A DNA stretch of 64,000 nucleotides from Cotesia glomerata (Eukaryota > Arthropoda > Insecta > Hymenoptera > Braconidae), in contig NC_058161.1 in assembly GCF_020080835.1 (NCBI RefSeq), forward strand, positions 18,837,603-18,901,602, read 5' to 3'. Position 1 is the stretch's first letter. Each line of letters opens with the position of its first letter. The translations under genes were made by a program, and so were the position numbers. Under the pieces are notes generated by a model, which was not told the DNA's origin, did no database searches, and saw only the letters and a list, made by a program, of their open reading frames with translations. Shown in pieces: positions 43,873 through 56,125 of the stretch.

Positions 43873-45096
43873 CACTGTAAAAAAAAATCGGTGTGAGTCC
43901 ATGCGGTGTACGGTGTTAAAAATTCTGGTATTAAATTCAACACCGAAATCGGTGTAGCAATAACACCGATCGCGGTGTAAATATTTTTTTTCGGTGTTAA
44001 ATCTGTGTTATAAATTTTTTGGTGTTGATAATATTTTAACTAACACAATTTTTATAATTAAACTTTTTATGTTTAATAATTAAAGATAAATAATCAAAAA
44101 AAGTTAATATTTAATTTAGAAAGTTTAAAATAATAAAATATTAAGTAGATAAAAATTTTTGATTTAAATAAATACACTGTAAAAAATTTCGATGTAAAAA
44201 TGGACCCAGAGCACTTTACACGGCCGTGTAGTGTGAAATAATGGTGTGAAATTCTCTCGGTGTAAATTTTCGATCCGTGTTACTTTAACACCATTATTAA
44301 AACACAATTTTAGGACATCATATAGATAATCGGAAACTCTAAAATAGCGGATTTTAGTCCTAATTATTTTATTTTTAAGTATTTTTTTTAAGATTTTCGG
44401 AATACTTCTAAGATAATTTTAGAATCAACGCAATTTATTTGAAATTTTGTCCTTAAATCTTATGTGGAGCCTTTTTTGAATAATCTTAAAACATTTTTTT
44501 AACTATTTGAGAACAAATTTTGAATACATTTGAGACATTTTTCGGATATTTTTGAGACAATTTTGGAACATTTTTTGGACAGTTTTAGAGTGTTTTTACA
44601 ACAAATTTGAAACATTTTTAGAACAATTTTACGACAATTTTGAACGTTTTTTAAATGATTTTCATATAGATAATTTATTTTTGCACAGCTGTAGATTTGT
44701 CATGTTTAAAACATCCATTATATTGAGAGAAACATCATGGTTACGATAAAAATAATTATTATATTGTTCCTAAACATTTAATATTGTAAATACTATTTAA
44801 CTTGTTGTATAACATTCGTTAAATCGATTTCTGCGTAATTTTATAAATTGAAAATTCTTAAATAAATGTTACTTGTCTCATTTTGATAAATATTGAATAT
44901 TAACTGTGTTTTATGGATCATGTGATATTCATACTCCGATACGGTGTAAATTTATTCTACTGTTACACCGGTATTACACTGGTTTAACACCGGATTTTTA
45001 ACACCGCAAAAGAACACTGCTACACCGGTGTTAATACACAGGTGTTACATAGCGGTGTTAAAATAAGTCCATTTTAACACCACTTTTTTTACAGTG
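43873..45096. mobile_element. DNA transposon-like element, CACTGTAAAAAA ends, ACACCG/CGGTGT repeats (copy 1)
   Basis: CACTGTAAAAAAAAATCGG and CCACTTTTTTTACAGTG are inverted ends flanked by TA on each side. The element interrupts a family B repeat at TCCAGTAA^TGATTGGTTG. Both termini are crowded with CGGTGTTA/TAACACCG motifs, reminiscent of subterminal transposase-binding repeats. An internal CACTGTAAAAAATTTCG end near 44164 suggests an older nested relative. The opposite-orientation partner is at 58658-61426. Confidence 0.82.
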
Positions 45097-45970
45097 TATG
45101 ATTGGTTGATCTCATTTTAACTTGATTAAGTGTCGCCATAGTTTTCACGTGAGAGAAATAAGAAATAGTATATTACATACCTAGGCCAGTAAAATAAGAA
45201 AAGTCTCAGATCACATGTAATTGTTGGCCGAGGCGAAGCCGAGGTTGACAAACATGTGATCTGAGGCTTTCTTATTTACTGGCCAAGGTGTGTATACTAT
45301 TTTTCTGCTCGACGTAGCCGGAATGTGGCAGCTTTGTTTAGCGCAGCGGCCAGAAAGTTGTCACTTTCCGGCCGGAGGGCAGAAAAGTTATTTTTTGTAC
45401 GTGTGTTTCATTGTGAATTTTAATGAAAATTCATTAAAAAAAAAAAAACTACGTAAGCTAGGCTGCTGATATTAAATACGGCAGTAGTTAATCAAATTCT
45501 GGAACTAATAAAAAAAGCCCGGTCTCGATACATCTATTTTTTCGAGAGTTATCGTGTTTCCATAAAAAATCAGCGTAATTAAGTTATTTTTTACAGAGTA
45601 TTTTAGAATATTTTTTGAATTATTGCCGCCTAATTTTCTTATCATATGCGCGTGCCTAAAAAAATCTAGTAATGTGATTGGTTGATCTCATTTTAACTTG
45701 ATTAAGTGGCACCATAGTTTCCACGTGAGAGAAATAAGAAAAGTTATTTTTTGTACGTGTGTATCATTGTAAATTTTAATTAAAATTCATTTAAAAAAAA
45801 ACTACGCAAACTAGGCTACTGATATTAAATACGGCAGCAGTTAATCGAATTCTGGAACTAATAAAAAAAGCCCGGTCTCGATACATCTATTTTTTCGGGA
45901 GTTATCGTGTTTACTTACAAAATCAGCGTACAGACATCCGGACGTCCACGTAAAATTTTTTTCAAAACGT
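45097..45970 (+). repeat. Two tandem family B repeats
   Basis: Two consecutive copies, each with GGTTGATCTCATTTTAACTT, CACGTGAGAGAAATAAGAAA, AACTACG(T/C)AA(G/A)CTAGGCT, GAATTCTGGAACTAATAAA-type and CCCGGTCTCGATACATC blocks. The first is split by the GC-rich palindromic element at 45167-45375. Confidence 0.7.
45167..45375. mobile_element. Palindromic element with GAGGCGAAGCCGAGG core (copy 2)
   Basis: TAGTATATTACATACCTAGG onwards, nearly identical in its centre to 36147-36366. The host repeat is continuous at 45740, and GAAA flanks both sides, possibly a 4-bp duplication. Confidence 0.78.
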
Positions 45971-47357
45971 TTTCTTTTCAAAGTAGCAACATAAAATTAT
46001 TTTTATAAACTATAAGATGGATTAATTAAAGTGTTATCTCGATGTACGCCTACTCATATTATTGTACAAGTGCAGTATGGTTGTGATAGAGGCATTTTAA
46101 GCTCACAAAATTACTTGACCTTGACGCGTCGGGAATAAAGCACTACCTCAACCGTTTCGAGTTATAAGGTGTGCAAAAAAAATTCATTTATTTCCTATCC
46201 TAAAATAATTTTTCTATCAATCAATATAATTTTTATTTTATTCATCTTTATATTTTAATTTTTAAATGCTATTCAGTGTGGCGAAATCAACAATTCGCTT
46301 TTTAGACGATATTATGACATACCCACGCGCTTTACGCTTAATACATGCGTATGGAAATAAGAAGGGTAAATACTAGTTCAAGTTATTACACTTCAAGCCA
46401 TTAATTATCTTTTTTAATCTTTAATTATATATATACAGTACTACTTTCAATTTTAAATGTAAGCTAAAGCACAATAAATTATTTTTTCTAAACAAGAATA
46501 GAACAAGAAGAACGTATGAAATTAACCTCGATGGAAGAATTTTTTTAAATTGGTGAGAAATGCTCCAGGATAATCTTTTTTATTAATAAAAAAACTAAAG
46601 AGTGTTAAAATAATTCACTTTCAACTATTCGATTAATTTTATACAAATAATAAACTCTTATATTTAACGTGATATTAACTTTTTCGCAACATTGAAGCTA
46701 GATAAATAATATACATATCTTTCCTTTTTTTTATGTTTTTTTTATCAATTATTTATCAACTCTGTTATTTATTGATAATTAATATGAATATTTTATTGTA
46801 TTAACAAGAAAAAAATCTATTATTATTTAATAATTTAGATTAAAAACAGACTATTATTTTCTGATGCAACAATCATTGAATTAAAGTAATCACAAGATAA
46901 AAAAAAATATATAATAAAATAAATATACATCAATATCACCTTATTGATTAACATAAACTAAGCTTGTAAGTATTCAGAAGGACTAGAAAATTTATAAAAA
47001 GAAAAAACGCTTTACTTCAGGAGTTTTATTACGCATGCGCATTACTGCATATGTAGTGCGCATTAAATATGTTTTAAATGGGCTATTAGCATGAGACACA
47101 ACCGGGTCTCAGGATTTTGCAAGGAATAATAATGTTAAATTTAAAAAAATTAGAAAATAAATAAATTTGCTGCATTAACAGAAAAAAATTTATTTTTAGA
47201 AAAAAAATTAGTATATTTTTGAGAAGAAATTTATTTGTTTAGTTTATTTTTTAAATGAAGAAATATAAATTTTTTTCATGGTAATTTTATAGTTGAAAAA
47301 AAGTTTTTTTTATTTAAAGAAATTTTAAAAAGCAATCCTTATGGAAATTTTGTTTAA
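45971..47357. other. Intergenic DNA, no gene seen
   Basis: AT-rich sequence without convincing reading frames, tRNAs or clear element ends. Confidence 0.45.
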
Positions 47358-48071
47358 GGGGTTACATGGGTTTCACGATTTCAAAAATCGATTTTTTTTT
47401 GTCTTTTTAAATTCTACAACATCTCTAGAATATTGTCGTAAAGTTTCAAATCGATCCGAATAATAGTTTCGGAGATACAGTTTCAAAAAGTTGCTTGCTC
47501 AAGGCGCTGTTGTATTGTCACTCAAAACTTTAAACGCGTTTTTCTCAAAACTATGTTTTCTAAGACGGTTGTCAAGATTTCTCGAAAACTACTCAACCGA
47601 TCTTGATGAAATTTTAGACAGGTCTTCGAGATATAATTTACAAGGTATTGAACGAAGGATTTTTTTTTCAATTACAACTATTTAAAAAAATAAAAATGCC
47701 GCGAAATTTTAGCCAAATTTTTAATTTTTTTGTAAAAACCTCTGCCATAAATTCAATTTTCATTTTTTTTTTTCCTTCGTTCAAGACCTAGTTTGAAGTC
47801 TTAACTAAAGCACATATTTTTTTTTTTCATTTCAAATAATCCTGCTAGGAGTTCTGCTGTCCACGCGGACGCATCTTTTTTCCGAGGGCTCGCCGGAAAT
47901 GACGTTACATTAGCAGAGTTTTTAATATTTTTTTTTTTAATTTCAGTAATCCCTTATTAAACATGTATCTTTAAGACAGTAAAAAGTTTGAATAAAATAT
48001 TTCATTTTTTCTATTAAAAAAAATTGTTGAAAATAGGCTATTTTTTCCCGGAGGAAACCCATTGTAACCTC
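47358..48071. mobile_element. DNA transposon-like element, GGGGTTACATGGGTTTC ends (copy 2), TTAA target
   Basis: TTAA at 47354-47357 and at 48072-48075 flanks the element, the clearest target duplication of this family. The body is about 90 percent or more identical by eye to 35354-36120. piggyBac-like by target; no transposase frame. Confidence 0.85.
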
Positions 48072-48196
48072 TTAATGTTTCTGAAGTAAAATTTTTCAAA
48101 AAATTTAAAAAACTTTAAATAAATTGCTTAAAACATTTATTAATAATTTGCCGTAAAAAAATTTTTGCGTAATTAGATGCGAAAACCTAAGGATAA

Positions 48197-48197
<1 letters not shown>

Positions 48198-48230
<33 letters not shown>
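48198..48230. repeat. (AAT)n microsatellite
   Basis: A perfect AAT/ATA trinucleotide tract of about eleven units. Confidence 0.9.
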
Positions 48231-48536
48231 CTATCTTTAGGAATTATCTTTACCGGTAATATAAATTTCTGTATTAATAAGACAATTATTGACAGCGAGA
48301 ACGATAATCAAGGTCTCTATATTATATCTAACGTCCAATAAATTAAATTTCTATGTTATCACTTCAAGATATATATTCTTATTTTAACCGAAGCATATAT
48401 ATATATCCGGAATTTGAATTCAAAATTTAAGGTGTATCTTATTATCTATGCGCCTGATTAAAAAATGGCTAAGGACTTTTCGTCTCAGAATTATTTTGTT
48501 TATCAGATGCTACAATGGCGTCCGTTACTTCTGAGA

Positions 48537-48748
48537 CACTCTATATGAAAAATATATCGAAAATGCATATGGGTACTCAAATGAAAGCTCTTGATGAGTG
48601 TAACATCGGGATGAGCTTATATCTTCAAAAACGACAATAGTTAAAAAAGTACATTGCAATTTAACAAAAGTCATTATTTAATAAAGCAAAATTTTATTTA
48701 TTTATAGTTCACAAGTCACGGCAGTCACATAGTGACTACAAGGTTTGC
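48537..48748 (+). mobile_element. Palindromic-monomer repeat family, right-end fragment
   Basis: Half a monomer (GGGTACTCAAATGAAAGCTC) followed by the conserved right end with AGTCACATAGTGACTACAAG. It stops about 80 bp upstream of the ODV-E66-like frame. Confidence 0.75.
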
Positions 48749-48826
48749 TATAGTAAAATTCTAAAAGATAAAATTTATAAAAAAGTTTACTATTTATTAG
48801 AACAGTAAATAAAGTTAAAAAATAAA

Positions 48827-49585
48827 ATGCGCTCATCACTAGAAACTTTAATCCGGAACATAATCATCCGAAAAATCGAGTTTGCGCTCCAAGGAAACAT
48901 TGAAGCATTGCCACCCTCAATCGAGAACGAGATAAACACTCCCGAGTTCCCGGAAAAGTTGAAAAACTGGAGTAAAGAAGAAGTTGATAACAGAGAAATC
49001 CAGTCGTTGTGCGACAACGCAGTTACAATCCTCCAATATTGCTCGCGTCATAAAAATGATGCTGCAAGCGAATACGCGACGGAATTCGTAAAGAAATTGC
49101 ACGAAAAATTGATAACCGATTTTGATTTTAACAACCAGCCGGAACAGTTCCATTGGACCGAAGTATCCAAAGGTATCACGCGATTCTTGGCAACTTACAT
49201 TTCGCTCGCCAATCTCGAAGATAACGCGGAAATAAAACGTTCGATTTGTCACGAAGTTATTAGCAAAATGACTCCACCATTGAGTCCCAAGCTTCCTTGG
49301 ACGTACAAAAGCTCTGATACTATTATCAGTCTATCTTTGCCCCGTGTCTTCACCTATTTCCTTTACGACGAAGACAAGTTGAAAGAAGAAGTTAAAGATG
49401 GTATTTTCGTGATTGTTGGAGAACAGTATAACAATTTGCACAATAATGAAGAATTGAGAGATAATTTTGGATATTATAAGTTTTACGATAGTTTGTATAC
49501 TTATTACCTGGCTGCTATTAAAGACACTCGTTTGTTAGATTATAGAAAAATTTACGATAATGATGATAACAATGGCGAAGTTTGA
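48827..49585 (+). CDS. ODV-E66-like protein, N-terminal-length, single exon (possible nudivirus-derived gene)
   Basis: A 252-codon frame without introns, clearly richer in G/C than its flanks. The opening ATG follows AATAAA-rich DNA. The segment around residues 110-180, with TPPLSPKLPW and ISLSLPRVFTYFLYDE, resembles the helical N-terminal domain of ODV-E66, a baculovirus/nudivirus envelope protein of the polysaccharide lyase 8 (chondroitin lyase) fold; spacing of the preceding helices also fits. Braconid wasps carry odv-e66 genes of nudivirus origin that serve bracovirus particles. This copy ends in an acidic DNDDNNGEV tail at about one third of the usual length and lacks the catalytic and C-terminal beta domains, so it is a truncated or diverged paralogue. 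The first residues (RSSLETLIRNIIIRK) are not a strong signal anchor. Assignment is by memory of motifs and is moderate. Confidence 0.5.
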   Translation: MRSSLETLIRNIIIRKIEFALQGNIEALPPSIENEINTPEFPEKLKNWSKEEVDNREIQSLCDNAVTILQYCSRHKNDAASEYATEFVKKLHEKLITDFDFNNQPEQFHWTEVSKGITRFLATYISLANLEDNAEIKRSICHEVISKMTPPLSPKLPWTYKSSDTIISLSLPRVFTYFLYDEDKLKEEVKDGIFVIVGEQYNNLHNNEELRDNFGYYKFYDSLYTYYLAAIKDTRLLDYRKIYDNDDNNGEV

Positions 49586-50577
49586 TAAATATTGAAAGAC
49601 ATTACAAAAGATTATTGAAGAAATTTAATTTTCATTTTTGCACGACTCATGATGCGGAGCAAAAAAAATTTTTTTTCCACAATTTTCTTTACAAAATTTT
49701 TTAGGAATTTTATTCCCGTTATATATAATAAAATATTAAGTACTATTTCGCGTCCCTAAAGGTAAAAGGGCGTATATCTTTAATTACACGCCCTTTTAGT
49801 TTTAAGAATTCGAAATTTTGGTGATCTAAAGGTGAAAGGGTGTATAATTTTTTTTTCGGCCAGTTTACAAAAGAACATATTCGTAGTTTAAAAATGTGAA
49901 AAAAAAACTTTCTGTGGTAGCAGGGGCGTAAAACCTCAACTATACAATTTTTTAAAGTTAAAAAAGAAAATATATCCAATAAACAATAAAGTACGCGTGA
50001 TTATTTTCTCGCTTTTTATTTTAAGAAATAGTTATTATAAAATTTGGATTCTGGATTGTTGATCATGATGAAACAGCTGTTGTGAGAACGGCGCCAGTAA
50101 TTATATTCAATAGGGCGATTAAAGCGGGAAATTTCAAAATATTTCAATGTTATCTGTCATTGTGATTTTTTTTATTACTTAATTTTTACGTAATTTGTTT
50201 TTGATTGATTTATTTTCTATTTGTTTATGCCAAACTTTGTATATGAGGCTGTTATTTAAGTATAATTTGTCTTGTGAAACTATTATTTAACATTTGGTAT
50301 CAAAACTACAATTTTTTTTTACTCACCCTTTTACCTTTAAGTAGTACTTTTCTTAAAGCTGAAAGAGAGTATGTCTAGAGATACCAACTTTTTTTTTTTA
50401 CAGATTTTTACGTTTCAGTCAATTTCCAACAGAATGGCAAAAAAAAATTTTTTTATACGCCCTCTCAGCATAAATCCCTATTAACTCTTAGCTATAAGCC
50501 CTTTCACCTTTAAGCAAGCGATTTAAATAAGTATAATTAAAATTTTCCGAACGATTTTCACTTCATAATAATATAGT
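49586..50577. other. Intergenic DNA with a repeated CCCTTT-ACCTTTA motif
   Basis: No gene seen. From about 49740 to 50520 the motif CTAAAGGT(A/G)AAAGGG and its inverse CCCTTTTACCTTTAAG or CCCTTTCACCTTTAAGC recur at both ends, which suggests another element with inverted ends of that type. Confidence 0.45.
49745..50518. mobile_element. Possible element with TAAAGGTAAAAGGG inverted motifs
   Basis: CTAAAGGTAAAAGGGCGTAT near 49757 and CTAAAGGTGAAAGGGTGTAT near 49827 are matched by CACCCTTTTACCTTTAAG near 50325 and GCCCTTTCACCTTTAAGC near 50498 in inverse orientation. Exact ends and target duplication were not resolved. Confidence 0.4.
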
Positions 50578-53500
50578 TCATTCTCGATCGGGGAATAACT
50601 CTTCGAAAGTAAAGTGTTTGCAAATTTGATTAGCTATTTCAAGTTGCTTCCTGGACATTGATCTTTCAATATGAGGAGTAATAGCAGCAATTATTTCCCC
50701 TTTGTTCCCATTGACTACCGAGTTAATTGCGTCGGATAAAGCGGTGGTTGTTTCGGAGTTCCCAACAAACTTGGTCTTATAGTCTCCTATTTTGAGCTTA
50801 GTGATAGCACTGGTGAAGAAGACCTGTTGACCTTTCTTGGTTTTCACTAATTTGTACATCACTGTAGAGTTTGATTCAATGTTATCTGTTGACAAAAACG
50901 AAATATTCATTTGAAAAAATATAGAATCCATCATTCATAATTTAATATTGAAAAAAAGTTATTTGTAGCTTACTATATTTAATAACGACTCTCACTCTTT
51001 AAAGTTAATCCTCTCAAACAGTAAAAATTCCCATTTTAATTAATATGTATTTTATAATATCATATCGAGTGACTTGTGACAAATAATATATTAAATAACA
51101 ACTTTAACTACTTTAATTTTACAGTTACAAATAATAGTTAGAATTGCTACTTAGATATGTATAGTTAAACTTTTGAAGGGAGAATGGAGAGAAGGTCACA
51201 ATCATCCGTTAAATTTAACAAAGTCAAACAGTAAAAATCTGACACTTTGAATATATATTTTTTACCAGTCAAAGCAAATCAATAATTATAGATTTGTTTT
51301 TATCGTTGCGTTTAAAATTTACTATTTTACCTTGCAAATGTTGACGTTGGTTACATAAAAATCTAAAAGTCTTCCCATAGTAGTTTTAGTAACCATTTTT
51401 AATATTTTTTCAATATCACACGATAATTTTTTACTTGCAAAATGATAAACATTAAAGTTGTAATTGTTAATTATTATACTTAAACTTTTTGGACATTTAC
51501 ATAGCTGTTATTACTGTTTTAAATGCTATTTTTTTCTGTATAATTATTGAATTGTAACATTCGAATAATAAATATCACAAATTAACTATTAAAATCACAA
51601 TTTTACTATTTGAAATAGTATTTACTATCAATTGATCAATTTTTATTATCTATATTAGTAAGAGAATAAGAAAAATTTTGTGTTCAGGATAGTCATAAGG
51701 CAAAATCATTTTTTTCAGTGAAACTTAGTGTCATTGCACAGATCGAGATTTGAATTTGTGTCTTTTTAAGGTTTCATATCATTCTCACCGATAGTCAATT
51801 TATTATGATTTATTAAGTATTTAGGCTGCATTCGAAAATGCTCCATCTCTAAATACATAATTAAGAAATGACCTTGTATCTTGTGAAATATTGACATTTT
51901 TTAAGATATAAGCTTATCCCGACATTACACTCATCGAGACCTTTCATTTGAGTACCCACGTGAATTTTTCATATATTTTGTATATTTATATATATTATAT
52001 ATATGTATATATGAAAAATATATCAAAAATGCATGTGGGTACTCAAATAAAAGCTCTTGATGAGTGTAACATCAGGATGAGCTTATATCTAAAAAAATGT
52101 CAATAATTAAGAAATGACCTTGCATCTTGTAAACTATTAACATTTTAAAAGATATAAACTCATTTCAATGCTACATTCTTCGAGAACTTTCATTTGAGTA
52201 CCCACATCAATTTTTCATATATTTATATAGATTATATATATGTATATATAAAAAAAGCATGTGGGTATTCAAATGAAAGCTCTTGAGTGTCACATCAGGA
52301 TGAGCTTATATCTTTAAAAATGTCAATAATTAAGAAATGACCTTGCATCTTGTAAACTATTGACATTTTTTAAGATATAAGCTCATTTCAATGTTACACT
52401 CTTCGAGAACTTTCATTTGAGTACCCACATCAATTTTTCATATATTTATATATATTATATATATGTATATATGAACAATATATCAGAGATGAATATAGGT
52501 GCTCAAATGAAAGCTCTTGATGAGTGTAACATCAGAATGAGCTTATATCTTTAAAAATGTCAATAATTAAGAAATGACCTTGTATTTTGTAAACTATTGA
52601 CATTTTTTAAGATATAAGCTCATTTCAATGTTACACTCTTCGAGAACTTTCATTTGAGTACCCACATCAATTTTTCATACATTTATATATATTATATATA
52701 TGTATATATGAAAAATATATCAGAAATGCATATAGGTACTCAAATGAAAGCTCTTGATGACTGTAACATCAGAATGAGCTTATATCTTTAAAAATGTCAA
52801 TAATTAAGAAATGACCTTGTATTTTGTGAACTATTGACATTTTTTAAGATATAAGCTCATTTCAATGTTACACTCGTCGAGACCTTTCATATGAATACCC
52901 ACATTAATTTTTTATATATTTCATATATTTATATATATATATATATATATTATATATATGTATATATGAAAAATATATCAAAAATACACGTGGGTACTCA
53001 AATGAAAGCTCTTCATGAGTGTAGCATCGGGATGAGCTTATATCTTTAAAATATATATTATATAAATGGATAAATGAAAAATATATCAAAATGCCTGTGG
53101 GTATTCAAATGAAAACTATTAAAATCACAATTTTACTGTTTAAAATAGTATATACTACCAATTGATTGCTATAAACCATTATTATTTATGATTATTTTTT
53201 TTTCGTTTACTATGTTAATAAACTTATTGAAACATCATCAAAAAAAATTCAAAATTCACTTACTACTGTCGTTTTCAACGGGCCCAGTCGCTTCGATTGG
53301 AACAATAATTTTAGCTTTGACATCATAGTCGCCTGTTGACCTCATTCTTTTAAAGAAAAGATTGATGTCAACTTTTTGATTTTTAAAGTCAACATTCAAG
53401 CTCCTTATTTCAAAATCTCCCGCATCGTAGAGTTTAACATTTGTTGCTCCAGCTTTAAAGTCAGTAGTATCCGCGACTACAAGTCTTTCGTTTATAATTA

Positions 53501-55682
53501 GAGGATCAATTGGCGGAACATCAAACTCAGGAATTCCTGCGCGGAGTTTCGGGCGCAATTTTTCCACGCTGTTTTTTATACATTCGTTCAAATTTGGATT
53601 TCTTCGACCACATACTGGTATATATGATGCTAAAATATAATTATATATTTTTTAACTCGAAAGTTTAGTCTCTTAATTTTAAGTTCTTTAAAATTCCAAT
53701 TAAGGAGGTCCTTTCGCCATCAATGTTAAATAAAAAATATTAGATTAAGCATAAAATTAACTTTGATCTAATAGTTAAAGTCCTTATTTATCTACTAGTG
53801 AAGTTTAATTTATTCTTCAGCGTGGAAATTTTTGAAAAAAAAATTTCTAAAAATATTAGTATTTTTTCCGAGTCTTACGAGAAAGTAAGACCGTAACAAC
53901 TTTCTCGAATTATGGCATTAACTACCGATTAGATGGGGTAAAAAAAAACTCAAAATAAGGTTTTCAAAATATTCAGGTTTGATTTTTTGCAATAAAATAT
54001 ATAGGTTGCCGTGGAATTTATGGAGAAATTAAAATTATAAAATCACAGAAAATTTTTAAGTAACCTGCATTTAAATGGCGTCAAAACATTTGGCAACATT
54101 GCGTAGCGCGCGAGCTACAGACCATTCAATAAATTCAAACTAAACTTTAACGCACTTATGTTTTTCATACATAAGGTAAAAGCCCCAATTATTGACGGGG
54201 GTCTAAATATTGACACCCTAAATTATCTTTAAATATATTAAATTATCTGTAATAAGAATAACGATCAAATAATTTTTTATTAAATTCTAATTAATTAAAA
54301 AATTGAGAAAAAATCACTTTCAGTTCAAAATATTAAATATTAATTATTAAAAAAAAATAAAGTTAGCACCAGTTCATCAAATCAGCTTACGAGCGTCTAT
54401 TTTCTTAACAACTTTGGTTAGAAAAGCATTTTTTTTAACTGCCGAGTTTGAATTAATTTTTTCATGTAATTATATGACCTATTTTTTTTTTTAATTAACA
54501 GTACATGAAATATTTATAAAATTGAATAATCGAAATTAATTGTATGCTTTATAATATTTAAATAATGGGAGTCAATAACTAGTTCATAATTTTTATGGTG
54601 AATCCCATATTGACAGCCAGTCAACAGTGCTATGACGCCTTTTTTTTTTAAGTATAAAATACGTTACGCGATTATATACAAGGCTTTTAACTGTCAAATA
54701 ACTCGGCGTGTTTTGGTGTTAAATAAGTTTTTGAATAAATTGTTATATTTTTAATAATAATTAATCATTCATAGAAATTATTATTAATTAACTTTAATAA
54801 TATTGATTACTTTATATCAAGTTTTGATAAATAAAAATATAACCAAATGATTCGACGCATGCGCAGTAGGGGCGTCAATAATTGGGGTTACGGTACGTCA
54901 ATATTTAGATCAATCAGTTTTTTAACCCGTCAATAATTGGTGTATCCAGATTATCTATTTAATTATTTAAAATTAATCAGTAAATATCACTGATTATCAT
55001 TTTAAAAAAAGAAATTGATTAGTTAAAACATTACTTAAGACATTACCACAAACAAAATTCAACGATATTTATATTTGATTGCTTAAAAAAAAATCAAATC
55101 ATAACTTTGTCTCTTATAGCGTCAATAATTGGAGCTTTTACCTTACTTATTAATTAATTTATTGTAAACAAATTTTCATACTTCATAATTGAAAAATAAA
55201 ACAGTAATTAAAAAATGCTAGCATTCTTGTCATGAGACATTAGAATGTTATGGTTTTATGACTAGACATTTTTAATTAATTTATTTATTTACACTGACTG
55301 CACAAACTTAAACATGATTAAGCTCATATTGTCCAAATGAAAATGTTAACAACCGATATATAGCGTCGCCAAATCACGGACAGGTTACTAACGCTGATTT
55401 ACAAGAGTCAAATTGATTTTTGTATTTAACTATTTTTTTTTTTAATTTTTAAAATTTTCAACGATTAATGCCTCATATACTATTTATTTTTTAATTTTAG
55501 AAATTTTTATGGGTTTTTTATTTTAATTTATCGAATATTGACTACTACAGTTGTTGTGACTCAACTGAAGCGAAAGGACTTTGTTAATCTACATATTATA
55601 CATTTTTATGAATTTTAAAAATTTACTTACGGACTTCAGCTGAAACAAGACAAATTAAAAAAATAAAAGTTAAACACAACAT
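50578..55682 (-). CDS. Takeout/JHBP family secreted protein, three exons, 241 aa
   Basis: Predicted exons: 55631-55682, 53264-53629, 50578-50885. Donors are both GTAAGT, acceptors AG, both introns are phase 1, and the total is exactly 242 codons including stop, the usual size for this family. Exon 1 is the signal peptide (MLCLTFIFLICLVSAEV). Exon 2 carries the N-terminal disulphide pair in PVCGRRNPNLNEC, then the family core VEKLRPKLRAGIPEF with PPIDPLII, and IIVPIEATGP. Exon 3 carries the second half and the conserved C-terminal helix ending FTFEELFP. Takeout/juvenile-hormone-binding proteins are extracellular carriers of hydrophobic ligands with a TULIP fold; the ligand here is unknown. Both introns are filled with mobile elements. 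No frame damage is seen, so the gene looks functional. Confidence 0.88.
50960..51665. mobile_element. MITE relative of the ACGGAAAAAAGTAA family in takeout intron 2
   Basis: The blocks ATATTTAATAACGACTCTCA, CATTTTACCTTGC-like and TTTACTATTTGAAATAGTA match the interior of 17456-18213. Ends are eroded. Confidence 0.55.
51686..53113 (+). mobile_element. Palindromic-monomer repeat family, five-unit array in takeout intron 2
   Basis: Left end CAGGATAGTCATAAGGCAAA, then TTAAGAAATGACCTTG recurs at about 51861, 52107, 52330, 52567 and 52804, a period of 223-246 bp. Each unit is an inverted repeat around a TATATA spacer. The usual right end is missing; it stops near an ACGGAAAAAAGTAA-family fragment (TTTACTGTTTAAAATAGTA). 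Confidence 0.88.
54174..55143. mobile_element. DNA transposon-like element, AGGTAAAAGC ends, TA target, AATTATTGACG repeats
   Basis: AGGTAAAAGCCCCAATTATT at the left mirrors CAATAATTGGAGCTTTTACC at the right, with TA on both flanks. The motif CGTCAATAATTGG or its inverse occurs near both ends and again at about 54890 and 54940. It sits in intron 1 of the takeout gene. Mariner-like by target; no transposase frame. Confidence 0.82.
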
Positions 55683-55689
55683 TCTGGTT

Positions 55690-56125
55690 GTTTATCAGCA
55701 ATACAACTGCGATTAACCGATAGAAGAAGATTAATTTATATCCAATTAAAGCTGAATCACAAAATAATTTATTCAAATTCATCTCTTTCTTACTCATTTT
55801 TATCTATCGCAGTTTACTTAGAGGTTTTTTCTTTGATATTCTATAGATAACTAATTAATAATTAATGAATTTCGCGGAAACATCACAAAACCGCTTTGTT
55901 TTTTTCAAATCATTTACATTACAATAATTTATTGCGTACAAATCTTGATAAAAAATTAATTTTATTTAACAAACAAATTTGTTCCGAAAAATTATTTTTA
56001 AAAAATTGCATTTTATATTTTTTGAAATTTCCACATGTTAATTTTTTTTGACATAATTTACTAGTTATAAAATTATTAAAACTAGCAACTGCAGTCAATA
56101 TGTAACTAAATTAGTCTACTAAATG
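55690..56125. promoter_or_regulatory. Upstream region of the takeout gene
   Basis: AT-rich DNA 5' of the signal-peptide exon; no defined promoter motif was recognised. Confidence 0.3.

Noticed and set aside
51861..53000. CRISPR-like regular repeats
   Set aside because: The period is 223-246 bp, the units are palindromic around TATATA spacers, there are no unique spacers, and the genome is eukaryotic.
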